The translations under genes were made by a program, and so were the position numbers. Shown here piece by piece: positions 11,505-24,139 of a DNA stretch of 64,000 bases. The notes beneath the pieces were generated by a model that saw only the letters and a program-made list of their open reading frames with translations, was not told the DNA's origin and did not search any database. Source of the stretch: Vesta saturnalis (taxonomy: Eukaryota; Arthropoda; Insecta; Coleoptera; Lampyridae); NCBI GenBank assembly GCA_036346205.1, contig JARFJB010002473.1, positions 211,001-275,000 of the forward strand, read 5' to 3'. Within the stretch, counting starts at the first letter, position 1, and each line of letters starts with the position of its first letter.

Positions 11505-11830
11505 AATTAGTGTTAACCCTCGAAAAGAAAGGGTGGAAAATACGTGTCCTATACGTGAGCTGTCATAAAATAGGGTGAAAAAACACGTCCTACACGTGGG
11601 TGTGTAAAAATATGGGTGAAAGGGCTTCAAAAAGAAAGGGTTGAAAATACGGTCTCTCACGTGGGTGTCTGTAAAAAAAAATAATAATTAGGGATAAAAA
11701 AGGGTTGAAAATACGGTCTCACACGTGGGTGTGTGAAAATTAGGGTTGAAAAAAGCCTCCGAAAAGAAACCATAGGGGTGAAAAAACGCGTCCCCCACGT
11801 GAGCGTATAAAAAAGTGAAAGGTGGGTCTA
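11505..11830. repeat. Minisatellite with CACGTG cores
   Basis: Five or six degenerate units with the phrase AGGGTTGAAAATACGGTCTC followed by (A/T)CACGTGGGTGTGT and an A-rich spacer. Unit length varies from about 50 to 90 bp. CACGTG or a one-base variant sits in each unit. Confidence 0.8.
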
Positions 11831-12599
11831 GTGCCGGTGTTCTACTGCTGTGTGCGACTAATTATTATTATCGCTTCTGAGAACCTATACAGGAAGAGGA
11901 GTATGAAATCGTAATTTCTACGTTATAGAAAGTTGTTTTAATTCCTCAAAGAATTAATTCACTCTTACGGGAAGCGGATTTTAATACTCTGCATACGAAC
12001 TACATGCTGTTCGTATTAAGGACCGTAACTGGATTTAATTCTGTATCTGGGCACGAGGCGTAGGCTTTCTCGTGTTTACAGACCGGAATACATGATGACA
12101 GCGTTATTAATCAGGATAATCTGAAAAGAAGCAGTTTGTGAAGATTATTAGGCGGTCTGTTCTCTGCGCGTTTTACTGGATTCCCAGTTCGGTCGTGTTT
12201 ATGCTAGGTATGTGTGCTAGGAAAGGATTAATCAGCCACACGGGCGTACGCTCCATTGGTTAATTAGAAGGACGCTAGACCGAACAGGAACAAGCTTTTC
12301 GGACAAGCAAGGTAAAGGGAAATAATCTACAGGCATAAGCCTTAGGGGATAATTCCCCTAGGTAATCTCAGTACTTTTCGGACATACGCCTAAAAGCAAA
12401 GAAGAGGATTTTTGTAATAGGATAGGTTTTTTACGCGGGCTTACACTACAGTTAAGTGTCAGTGTACAGGTATTGCGGTGTGTTGCAGACAAGATCGATT
12501 TATAATCTGCCAAGGCAGAAAAGATAGATGAAGACTTCAGGGCAGAAGTCAACAAGATAGGTGAAGACTTCAGGGCAGAAGTCAACAGGAGAATTAATC
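11831..12599. other. No gene seen; 33-bp tandem duplication at 12523-12589
   Basis: Moderate GC, with no convincing reading frame. Near the right end a 33-bp unit containing GAAGACTTCAGGGCAGAAGT is present twice in tandem with one substitution inside the second copy. An unmatched minus-strand open frame covers 12358-12714 but has no recognisable domain. Confidence 0.5.
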
Positions 12600-12765
12600 C
12601 CGCAAAAAAAAGGAAAAGGCCACGTATTTCATTTCCTCCCCAAGGGGGAGGGCGGGCTGCTCGAGCTTTCCAAGCTCCTTCAGCCACAATCATGGATTCC
12701 CAGCATACATACATAAATTACGTATATGCATGGTGGGATTAAGGATGACTGTGGTCAGGATTGGA
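12600..12765. repeat. Repeat shared with 60200-60335
   Basis: Shares, in the same order, GGAAAAGGCCACGTATTTCA, GGGCTGCTCGAG, GGATTCCCAGCATACAT and TGGTGGGATTAA with the sequence upstream of the Tc1-like transposase at 60.2 kb. This copy carries an extra 17-bp or so G/C-rich insert around CCCCAAGGGGGAG. It is probably the 5' part of the same transposon family. Confidence 0.75.
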
Positions 12766-13540
12766 TCGGTTCTGCTTATATAGTCCGCGGTCGAACGTGA
12801 TTGTGTGAGAGGTTGGATGTGGCGCGAGGATGGGTCTTGGTCGAAATATAAGGAACGATTTCATATCTACGGAAGAAGGGCGAAGCTGAATTATTTTAAG
12901 CTCACCGAGCACTTTACATGAACGTGCAAATCAAATAATTAGATTGCGGATTGTTGTAGTGTTCTGGATTACAACATTAGGATTTCTTGTACATTAGTTA
13001 AAGAGGGAAAAAATTTAAGACCGGAAATGTTCATGAACGTGCAAATAGTGGAAGGTTATGTGGGTGTTTTCATCGTCAAGATTTGCATAATTACAACATT
13101 TAATGTTTCTTTCTGATCAGCATTATTAAATGGTACATTACAAGATAAACAAATATATTAAAATATGAAGGATATGACAGATTCTGGAATTTACAAAATA
13201 TGTAAGTTTTCTGCAATTCATTATTATTTTATAGTTAATTAACACTGTTCATTACTTACAAATATAGAAGGAACAAAGACTTATATATTTACAATCTACA
13301 AAATATTTTTGCTAATTACCTTTGTAGTCATTTATAGTACTCTAAACGTCTTTTAATATAACTACAAATATAATAGAACAATATGACTGTAATTAAAGAT
13401 TTACACTACATATATATCGGATTGATTTTAGATTTTTGTCTGCATTAGTTGGTACTTGTACGTCTTTGTGTATTGAATAAACTTGTGATGATTCTCTACA
13501 TATGGTTGTTTGCACACACGCTTGGCGATGCTGTAGATGG
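12766..13540. other. No gene seen
   Basis: AT-rich. The phrase TGAACGTGCAAAT occurs twice (about 12919 and 13033). No coding signal. Confidence 0.5.
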
Positions 13541-13562
13541 TTCGTGTACGTCGTTTGTTTAC

Positions 13563-14277
<715 letters not shown>

Positions 14278-14278
14278 T

Positions 14279-15207
14279 GTTATTCATCGTCAGCGCTTGG
14301 TTGCGAAAACCTTAACGAACGCCTGCATACGTCACTCCATTACGTTATTAGAACAATCAACAAGATTAAATGACAGATTATTTGGGCAACTTTGTAGTGA
14401 AATAATGAAGACTATAATCGCTTGTTGCGACACCGAAGTACGATGGCTCTCGAAAGGTGTTTGTCTGAATCGCTTTTTCAATCTATTTGACTTAGTACGG
14501 GACTTCCTTGAAAACAGAGACAATGAACAGCGCGGAAACTTGATTGCGTCCAAAAATGACATCGCTTATTTGACAGACCTTTTTAAAATATTTAATGACG
14601 TTAATTTACAATTGCAAGGTGATGAGTTGAATTTAATAAAAACAACAAACTTCATAGCTGCTTTTGTGGGAAAACTTCTTCTATTCAAACGAAATCTAGG
14701 AAAAGGTGAATACAGCCACTTTCCGAGATTACCAGCATTATCGGTAAAACAGGAAGATTTACTTACTCCCAACACTTGATCGCTCTTCACGCTTATTTTA
14801 CAGAGCGATTTCAGGATATTTTAAATATGAATATATCAAGCTGGGTTTTAGACCCTTTCGCAAATGCAGATACAGCAGAATCATCAAATTTAGAAGAAGA
14901 ACTCTTAGAACTCACAACTAATGAAGAATTAAAAGTAAAATTCAGAAGTGGATACCAAGAGTTCTAGCTCCAATAATCAATATCAGCTTTCCACTCTGGA
15001 TTGTGGGAAATAGTACAGAAATTTTTAATTGTGTTTCCTTCATCATATTTGGCTGAGCGTGGGTTCAGTGTAGTAGCTAATTTACTGTCTAAGAAAAGGA
15101 ATAGACTGCAGATCACTGAGCGTGGTTATTTGCGACTGATGTTAACTAAATTGAAACCCGACATTAACAAATTGTTAAAACTCCACCAGCCTCAACCATC
15201 TCATTGA
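14279..15207 (+). pseudogene. hAT-superfamily transposase, C-terminal part (ZBED5/SCAND3-like)
   Basis: Begins directly at the end of the TG array with VIHRQRLVAKTL. It continues through CDTEVRWLSKG, a catalytic-core signature of ZBED5/SCAND3-type hAT proteins, then a ND.NLQLQG helix region. It ends with the hAT dimerisation block around FPSSYLAERGFSVV and PDINKL. The complete family protein is about 600 residues, so the N-terminal half with the BED finger is missing. A frameshift sits at about 14776-14780, and stops at 14965 and just beyond break the dimerisation domain. A stretch at about 15520, AAAAGGTTGGGAACC, matches the hAT 3' end typical of this group. Non-functional. Confidence 0.9.
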
Positions 15208-15514
15208 TGTTTATGTTTCTATTGAATTTGTTGCCTAGTGCAGTGCGTGCTCCAGCTTTGTGTATTTGTATTGTCTTGCATTTGTTGATTAAGTTATAAT
15301 TTTGTTCGAACACTTTGTATGGTCTTTGTCTGAATTAAATGTTTTTATTATAACATGTTTTTGTATTTTTAATTAATTAATAATCACGATCTTATGCCAC
15401 GACCACGAGGAGCGCGATTAGAGAGAGAATTAATTTTAATTTGTGATTATTAATAGATAATAGGCATGTATATAAAATTGGTATAATTAACTAGTATGTA
15501 AAAGGGGGCGGTAG

Positions 15515-15540
15515 TCCATAAAAGGTTGGGAACCTATGTT
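15515..15540. repeat. Likely 3' terminal repeat of the hAT remnant
   Basis: AAAAGGTTGGGAACC lies 300 bp after the transposase stop. hAT elements of the ZBED5/Charlie type commonly end in AGGTTGGGAACCACTG or a variant. The 5' partner was not found. Confidence 0.5.
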
Positions 15541-16740
15541 CTAGAACATCAATTTTTATTGCACGATTAAATTGTTACTAAAGCTCGAACGCAAGCTATC
15601 GCACTCTGTATTATCTATTATTTTTTGTGAAGCTCATTTAAAAAGACGTGTTCCAATTTACATGCAATAACTAACATGATTGTTTCTATCGTTGGTATCC
15701 TAATCTCTAAAATTAAACTGGGTTAACCCGGTGATTCTAAATTGTCAACGATACCATAACAATTTTTAATAACCCGATCAACTCTATTTAATTTTACAAA
15801 ACGTGTAAGTTGCTATGCAACCAAAACATTTTCGGAGTTGTGTACGAAAAATGATTTTTAACCATTTGTGCCTCACTTTGCACCTCGTAAAAAATGTGCA
15901 CATTCAAGCATTTATGTACCATTAAACACACTAATTATACTCAATTAACTACTGTTCTTTATTTTCCTGATACTTGTAATCAATGAGTCAACATTCACGA
16001 TTTAAACCCATAATACCAAATACTTATCTTTCGTCGGTTTTTTAAATCGTGTACTTGAAATAAATTAAGAAGGAATACGTTCCGAGAACTGTTACAGTAA
16101 GATAACTATACTCGTTATCGAAACGTATAACTTTGTATAATTTATATTCAGACACACGATTAAAAAAGAAATAAGTTTTAGTATCTGTAGTCAACAGTGT
16201 TATCAATAATTATCAAAATAATTAACGATATTGTGCAAGGTGGATTGTGTTCAAATGTTGATTACAATTAATATATTATACTTCCATGTTTTTTAATTTA
16301 TTCCTAGTCGGAGAAACATAGGGTATAACCTTTAAAAAATTGCAAGAAACTATTTTACTTTTGTTCTTAGCTAGTGGTACGAAGACAAAAATAGTTAAAG
16401 TTGGCAAATATGGGACTACCATTAGAGGCAATAACACTACATTTAAAACTGCTATTAAATCCATGAAATTCTCTTTAAATTTATAAATAAAACAACGTTT
16501 AAAATTATAAGTAGATTAATTATATTATATAATTAACAAAGGACACAGTTTTCTTTTTAGATGCCAATTTTACGGGGAGTTCTCAAGGTCTTCTTCATCT
16601 GAAACCAGCTCTCTAGTCGTATTTTCACAGTTTTCAATTTGACATTTTCCATTTTCTGATGCTGGACTAATGTCCATCATCTTTGGAAGAAGTTTTCCAT
16701 TTTTAAAACTATTCCCAATTAGTTGGGTCTATGTCATCAT
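15541..16740. other. No gene seen
   Basis: AT-rich, no domain in any frame. A 62-codon minus-strand frame at 16276-16464 is hydrophobic but otherwise unremarkable. Confidence 0.5.
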
Positions 16741-17440
16741 TCTTGCCCAACCACTGCATCACTTGTAAGTAAACTCGACGAGAGTGAAACTTTGTAGCTG
16801 ACGGTGTTGGAGGTAATCTTTCGGGCTTCACAAATGTAATTGATACTTTTACTTTACTGTGAAACACTGAAACCATTGCTTTGCATCCTGTAATATTATG
16901 ATAGTTGTATAAGGAAAAGTAGCAATATCATGCAATCCGCCATCCACTGCAATAAATAAAGAGTCTCCATAGTATTCCAAAAGCTTGCACTTAAGATACT
17001 GCTTACCATACGGAACCGGTTGAACGTCCTCCAAATTTTCTGTTATTTATTAAGTCAGTTAGTACCACTTGTTTTTCATCGTTACACTCAAAGTAGTAAC
17101 ATGTCTTAAGGAACGTTTATTCCTGACCATTATTCTTAGGCCGCCCAGATTTGATTCGCTTATAATCAGACCCGAATCTGTATTGGACTGGAATGTTTCG
17201 CCCAGTCCCGAAGTTTGCATCACTTGAAGGATGATATATACAATTTACTGACAAACAAAATAGGTGACACTCTTTCACGGGTAAACTTTGATTGAAATTG
17301 ATAATACCTTTCTTATGTTTTTCAATGTCCTTCTTGTTAATATAGTTCAAGCGGCACTGTTCCTTTAATACCAATACTAAGCTATATCTTCATTATCAAA
17401 CTCCTTCCAACATAAGGGACACAGTTCTTCATTAGCACTC
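16741..17440 (-). pseudogene. Degenerate transposon-associated ORF of unknown function
   Basis: Read on the minus strand from about 17440: a start followed by CPLCWKEF (Cys pair), CRLNYINKKDIEKHKK, a segment ending in GRPKNN, then after frame breaks LKCKLLEYYGDSLFIAV with GLHDIATF, and finally a run near PTPSATKFHSRR. The pieces keep a plausible order but sit in different frames with several stops. They resemble a repetitive protein family seen in many transposon-rich invertebrate genomes that starts with a short Cys-rich module. That comparison is from memory, and no function is assigned. Confidence 0.5.
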
Positions 17441-17892
17441 ATTTTAAATATAACACAAACATTTCACTAACTTTGAGGAACCTCAAATCAATTATTTGTT
17501 ATTGTTTACAACTTAAACTGACTTTCTATCAGCTGTTTGAGAAACAATGGAAGTTTTATACATTTGAATTTTATTCAATAAAGTCAGCTGAAATAAACAA
17601 AACAATAGTAAATCATTTTTTTACCGTTTGGATTATTTTTTTGGTAAAGCCGTTAAATAAAATATATATATTCTATGGCAAAATTCATTCGAAAAATTTG
17701 AAACACCATTGTTATATACAATAAATATTTTATTATAAGTATTTGTTATGAACGAATATTAATATTAGTCAAGTTGCTTTGGTATGTGTGAATCCTTACG
17801 ATATTGCAGGCACACATTCCATTAATATAAGTAATTTGATTGTAATCTCATTATATTTAGAATTTACATCAATTCTACATACATAAATACAA
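17441..17892. other. No gene seen
   Basis: AT-rich. An 83-codon plus-strand frame at 17473-17724 is rich in Ile, Phe and Asn with no motif. Confidence 0.5.
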
Positions 17893-18030
17893 AAATGACA
17901 TCGATTGGGGCTTTTATCTCGATAGCGCGGTGGTCTAGCAAAGTACAGGTCGTAGGTTCAAATCCTACTCGAGGTCAACTTTTTATTTATGTATTTAAAT
18001 AAAATTAATAATAATTTTTAATTACATTGT
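17893..18030 (+). repeat. tRNA-derived SINE, copy 1 (D-arm deleted)
   Basis: The head at 17916-17975 keeps the acceptor pairing ATCTCGA/TCGAGGT and a perfect T arm GTAGG-TTCAAAT-CCTAC (pol III box B). Compared with the copy at 25.2 kb it lacks about 13 bp covering most of the D arm and has a changed anticodon stem. It shares ACATCGATTGGGGCTT upstream and an A/T-rich tail (TTTTTATTTATGTATTTAA) downstream with that copy, so this is a short interspersed element and not a tRNA gene. Confidence 0.8.
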
Positions 18031-18214
18031 TGTATAGATTTTAATATGTGGGTATTCCTACTTGTTAAAATAATAAATCTTTTTAAATTATGAGAACTAG
18101 CTTTTGTTATATTATTCCGAAGTTACATTCATGATTTTAATGCAATATTCGAACAACGCCTGGTTCGCAAAAACATGGTAAATATGTTTTTGCCAACTTT
18201 TAGTATGTCACGCT

Positions 18215-19722
18215 GTACAACGGGCGTAATACCTGTGGTTAGTACTTGTGTTTAATTCCACACTGCTACAAAGAATAATATTAGGGTTTTTGGGAGACTT
18301 AAAATGATTACCTTTTTATTTAAGCTGAATGGGTTTGATTTATAAAGATATCATCTACTGGTTTAATTTTAATTCGCTTGCTGTTTAATTTCAGTTTGTT
18401 TAAATGAACTTCAATATTTACATTTCATCGGATTCTCGCCTTGTCAATATGCGCCAGCTAGCTCACGTGTGAAAATAATGATTACCGTTATCAATGCCCA
18501 CAGTTACACTCAATTCGATTTTCCTTATTATTTGGATTTCTATTGAGTTTACTTCCTTCGGCATTTATATGTTCAATATTTACATAAACTTTTAATATTA
18601 ATAGTCTTTAATAATAAAAATAAATCAAACGTTATACTTATTTAATTACTGAAATTCGCAGTGTAGAAATGTTTTGTTTACAACAACATATAACACTCAA
18701 ACCTTTAATTATAAGTAATATTCTGAATATTAACATTCAACAAAAAAACCCTTTATCAAAATTGAATGGAATTTTGATATTCAAATTCAAATGCAGAGAA
18801 AATAAAGCACATAAACGTTTTGTTATTTACACAGTTAGAAATCGTACTTATTTGTTACTTCGTTGAACGCTGTGACTTAATTGACGCGTTTCTATGCTGG
18901 TGGCTTTTCGTTGCTTTTTCAGTGAAGCGGACCTTTGTCCTTTCAATACCTTCCTTGGAGCTTTATTTTGGAATAATGTTTCCACCTTTCTTTTCAACAA
19001 TTTAATGAGTTTGTTATTAATTGCTGGATATATTAATAGTTTATAAATATCACTTTTATTGTTTGATGTCAACTACAATTAGCGTGCTGCAACGAACAGC
19101 AGGGAAATACAAACGGCAACGCTTCTACTTTGAACATCAATCCTTCCGAGTTATTGTTCTTGATACATATATAAATTTCTTACCCCAGATCGATAGTCTC
19201 TATTCATTTTTAGCGTTCACTATTTAAACACAATGGAATACTTTCGGTACGTACAGAAAACGTGATTTTTAATTATTGCGTAACCTTTGACGCAATATCA
19301 AATTATTGCGCAATCTTTTTTTATTATCACCAACTTGACACTATTTGCACTGTGTTTACTGAGCCTCTTATTATTTCAATAAGGAAGGTCTTTTTTACTT
19401 CTTCCCTATTATACACTAATGTTATCTTACTTTATTTCTAAATTTAGGGTACTTGACTATTACCCTCTTTGGTTACTATCAGCCAACTATAACCGCTTAC
19501 TTGTAGGGACTGTTTAAAAACTGCACGTCATTATGACAGCGTCTCTATCTCTCTACAAAACATACACGCTTCCGCAACTGCCGCCTTTATTTAAATACTT
19601 TCTAATTAAATATATAGATAACTTATTGAAATAAACTCAAGCTTTTCATCGTAACATTAATTACATTTACATACAAATAACCAACAGCCATTTCTTTATC
19701 TAGAAAAATAATAAGACAACTA
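18215..19722. repeat. Dispersed 1.5 kb repeat, copy B
   Basis: Same family and orientation as 2176-3765, diverged by substitutions and small indels. It starts TGTACAACGGGCGTAAT. No recognisable protein. Confidence 0.75.
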
Positions 19723-19989
19723 TACAATGTTTTCTTGCAATTTCTTTAACGATCCCTATGTCTGTTTTTTTGCTTGGACTATATCTTAAATAGAAACTTA
19801 TGTTGTGTCGATGATATAAGCATAATATTATTGCCGACCTTCTGGCAATAATGACTGTATAAATTAACAAATAAAATAATGATGGGAAATTATTGCTATA
19901 TAGGCATATTTTTTACTTAAATAAATCATATATTTATGCATCTCGCCTTGTGATGTAAGACACATTGTTCTAAGTTTATATAATTGCTT

Positions 19990-21014
19990 TGGTGCATGCC
20001 ATTAATAAATTTAGTTAAAAATAGCTGTTTCTATTGATGAAAACATTTGTTTTATGTTTTAAAATTCTATTCACTGTGTGCCGTTTTAATGACATTAAAA
20101 TCAGTAAGGCATGCCCATTCTTAGGAGCTATCTGGTTGTGATCCAGCATACATTTCCATGTTGCTGGTATAATAGGTTTTAGCATGAACCAGTGCAAAAA
20201 TCCTAATACCATACATGCCCGGTTTGATGGTATATATTGGACAAAATTACACCTGCCTCTAAATGCTTCAAGATTTTGATCGATTGCCACATTGGCTCCT
20301 AGTGAATAGCACGTTTAACTGTTTTCAACGAACATTTCAAATTTTCCCGTACGGCAGCTAACCGATCAATTTTTTTTCTCTCATTTCTGGACTCTCGGTT
20401 ATCGAACTTGATACAGCGAAACAGGAATTTATAGCGCATCGTCAATCGGAATATTTCAACACCATTTCCTGCTGTGTCCCACAGCTCATCTAGATTCAAT
20501 CGGCCGCCTTTATAAAGTCTAGCCAAGTAAAGTAGGCCTATAAATGCATGGATTTCACATCAATAATACGTGCGTCTCTTCCTCTGGAAGTTAGGTTGTA
20601 CACTTAATATATGCTAATTCGCATACGTGACTATCAGGTTAAAAATACAGTCATCTAATAGATACTTCCACACTTCAAAACATCACTTGGCGAGCGTTGC
20701 CAATAACTCTTGGAAGGCGCACAGGTATCTTTTGCTTTTCCAATATCCTTTTTCTGTTATACATAGGGTGCTTTTTTCCATGAATAATTGTCAACGATTT
20801 CATCTTCATCATTTGATGATATACTTCCATCCGTATCGTCTTGTTCACTATCTGAGTTCTCTTTTCTTTCTTCTATGGCTTCGGAACAGTCTGTATCATA
20901 ATCTTCTTCTAAAACCTCTTCAACAGCTTCATCGTCATCGTCTTCAAGAAGTAGTCTTCGAAGCTCTAGTACGTCTGATTCATTATTGAGGCTATACACT
21001 CTTTTGGAGGCCAT
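19990..21014 (-). pseudogene. piggyBac-like transposase
   Basis: Reads from a start at 21014 as an acidic N-terminus (MASKRVY, then Glu/Asp-rich to about residue 80, ending near WKKAPY). A degraded middle follows, with VKSMHL at the position of the conserved El.AY.G region. Then come the LW...FR..MRYKFLFRCIKFDN block with DRLAAVREN, and IDQNLEAFRGRCNFVQYIPS, close to the family signature IDEQL..FRGRC.F.QYIP. The region between 20757 and 20526 is full of stops and the C-terminal Cys-rich domain is not seen. Typical proteins are about 560-600 residues, and only about half is recoverable. TTAA-flanked ends were not identified. Confidence 0.88.
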
Positions 21015-21797
21015 AATTCACTGCAAAAACAACAAAAACCCTAAAGACTTACGTGAATAATTTAGAAGAAGCAAGAATGCTCGCGAGTATCTCACAGATA
21101 CAAATAATTTTATTTTCATATTTTTAGTAGCTAAGCATAAAATGTTAACAAATGGTTTACTTGAAACAAAAGGAAAGCATTTATATAAATTAAATAAATA
21201 TACAAGCAGATCAATTGAACTTACATGATTGGTCGCGGCGTATCTCTCAGATATAAAGGCACAAGTACTACCCTTGAAGATTCCTCGAGCAAGTAGGTAG
21301 GCGCTAGGTAGATTTTCAAGCTATATGAGTAAAGGTATCCCACGTATCTAGCATAAAATGGCTTTTTAACAAAAATTTGTTGACACTACACCGAATTTCG
21401 AAGGCTGATACGATAGTAAGATGATTAGATCGTCAACGATGGATACTACTCCTACAATCCCAAAGCGCTGTAAACTGGGTGGGATACTACGCCGCCTGTT
21501 TAACAAATTTAACGCATTCAGCATTATACACTGCCGACTGTACACACCACATGAATGATCTATATTAAACATTTCGCCGATTGTGCCCAGTACCAAATTT
21601 TAGACGCGCGGCGTTGGATATTTGAATTTATTTTGTAATAAAACTGCAGTTTAAACTAGACATGCAGTTTAAATAAAAAATAGACAAAGAATTAACACAT
21701 ACACAACTATATCATGAATAATAGCATATTTTCATCTAATACATAAATAAATTTGTACAATTACAATAAATTACATATAAAAGAAAATCGTAAACGG

Positions 21798-21800
<3 letters not shown>
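21015..21800. other. No gene seen
   Basis: The phrase GCGAGTATCTCACAGATA (about 21083) and a variant at about 21236 hint at an internal repeat, possibly the piggyBac 5' flank. No convincing coding. Confidence 0.45.

Positions 21801-21843
<43 letters not shown>
21801..21843. repeat. (TA)n microsatellite
   Basis: About 43 bp of pure TA dinucleotides. Confidence 0.95.
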
Positions 21844-21845
<2 letters not shown>

Positions 21846-22192
21846 CAGAACCTCTACTTGTGTCCGTATAGACTTTGAATCCATCCATCCGACCGCCATG
21901 AAACTTTGAGAAGTTATTGAGTACACTCCCGCGAAGGTTTTTAGCATAACATTTTTTTAAAAATCGGCCCCCATCGACGTAGCAACGCGCACCGGGCACG
22001 GCTAGGTTTCCTTGGCGTAGTGGAACACTCATGGTATCCGCTATGTTTTATATTTGATCAAAATAACAAAAATAACTGTATTAAAAATATATGTAACTTA
22101 GTGCTGTCTTGTAATGGAGTTTCAAAGTGGGTTAATCCACGGGTATTGAATTCGTCACGGGCAACGCCCTGCAGGGTCGGCTAGTTCTAAAT
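21844..22192 (+). mobile_element. Helitron-like 3' end
   Basis: The segment ends in GGGCAACGCCC, which can form a GGGC/GCCC hairpin, followed by TGCAGGGTCGG and CTAG, then T. A short GC hairpin 10-12 bp before CTAG is the classical Helitron 3' terminus. The 5' TC end was not located and no Rep/helicase coding is present, so this would be a non-autonomous or truncated copy. The upstream phrase GACTTTGAATCCATCCATCC is compatible with such elements. Confidence 0.45.
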
Positions 22193-23464
22193 AAGAACGC
22201 TGAATCTATTACACCTGAAAGTCATTAAAACAAAACGGCCTTGAAAACAGGGTGAATAAAAAAAAGTTTAGTTTAAAAGCAGATATCAGGTGACAAGCTA
22301 ATGGTCAAACGGTGACACACTATTCGAGTGACCGCGCGCTAGGGCCGTTAGCATCCCTCTCATAACTCACATTTATGTACATATTATTCAACTTTTAAAA
22401 CAAAAGAAAACATTAATTTAACAGAAATAAAGCCGTGAATAATCAGCTTCTAGTTATTAGTGAGACAGGCCTAAAGCCATCATCTCGTTATGTACTCGAT
22501 AACCCTCAAGTGTCATCAATAACTTTAAAAACAAATATCATGTCACGTTTCGCCGCGTGTTGAGGTTTCTACAAGGGCACAACTTATTAATAAAAAACAT
22601 CAATGCTACATTATTTCAGCCATGCTTGAGAAACACCGTACAAGAAGTAACAAACTTCATCGTAATAATAACCATGCTTGCTAGAGTGTATTGCCAATGA
22701 AATTCCAAATTGCTGTTCGTTCTAATCAAGATACAATTCTGTGCTATTTTGATATCATTAGTTAATTAAACAGTAATTTCTATATGAGAAACTTACATTA
22801 AAACCAACAAAAAAAGAGAACAATTTTGCGTTTCCATAGTACTGAAAGTACGTCTTTGCGTTTGACCAATTACTGGGTGTTTTTCATTTTCATTTTAAAG
22901 TACAGTACTGTTCCCATTTTTAATTCAAAAAAAAAAGGATAGGTTGAATTTCCACATTTGAACAAAGCCACTGTTATTATTTCTTTTTATGCAAGCTTTG
23001 AACCGTTTATTTCATTTATTTATTTATTTATTTTCTTTTTTTTTTGAATAATGATGTTTTGTTGGAAGGAAAAGGGGAAACAATTTTCACTTATGTCTCA
23101 ACTAATAATCACATAAAGAAAGATTTTGATGTAGCTATTGTCTACAAATCTTTAACACGGATTAAGATAAGAAAATAAACTTTGACGCCTTTTTTATAAA
23201 ATTACAATACACGATTATGGGTGGTCGTATTATTTAATAGGAATGTAATATAAATGATAATTTGAAACTTAGCGTGTTGCACCACAATATTATTACTTGT
23301 TAAATATTGTACAGAGGCCACTTATGATTTATATTTATTTCGTTATACCGTTTCGATTTTGACAATCGCGTCACTCGAGCTACTTAATAAAAGCGGGGGT
23401 TATTATAAAATGTGTTTTTTTAGCTATCATTAATGTTTAAAACTATCTCTGCAATAATTTTCAG
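22193..23464. other. No gene seen
   Basis: AT-rich, no domain in any frame. A TTTATTTATTTATTT stretch lies at about 23010-23030. Confidence 0.5.
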
Positions 23465-24139
23465 TATAGTCTGTAAAATACATTTTCAGTTTCGGATTAG
23501 CGCTTTATTTAACACTGACATATATACACTATTGCCGTTTCCTTCCTACATGTATGATTTCAACAAGTAAAGCAAGAACGTGCATTAGTTATCTGAAATA
23601 AGTCTTGCACTATACGTTTGAAAGTATTCGTCATAACAACCGTCAGGTTAGAAAGAAATAGAAAATAAAGCAACCATGCGGCTTCTTAAGCACATGTCGA
23701 ACTTTAACAAACAAGTTTTCAATGACATTGCAGAATTTCTAAAACATTTTCGACGAGTTTTAGTACAATCGTCAGTTTGTTTAATTGAAGAAATAATTAT
23801 TTCACTTAGCATAAACTAAGTAAAAAATAAAAACCCAACGGAAATAGGTTGATTCAGCAAATAAGTCCTGCATACAAATTTCTTTTAATTGTAAAATATG
23901 AATGAGGCAGGTATGTATCTAATTTGTAGAAAGCGGCTCATTAATTGTTTGTCATCAGTACTTATGACCTATTAATTTATGGTTGGTTAGTTAGTCGATA
24001 GTCGTTATTGTTAAAGTAACGGAGTTGTTCCGAATTATGACAATCTTTATACTTGTACTATACTTCTATTTAAAATTCCCGAGAAATGTTTAAATAAGAG
24101 GTGTCATGAACCTATTATTAATGTGTATAACTGCTTTAA

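Noticed and set aside
20627..20989. 120-codon plus-strand frame rich in His and Leu
   Set aside because: Antisense shadow of the piggyBac acidic N-terminus.
21366..22032. Minus-strand frames near the Helitron-like segment as genes
   Set aside because: No domain, overlap with a TA microsatellite and repeat-like sequence.
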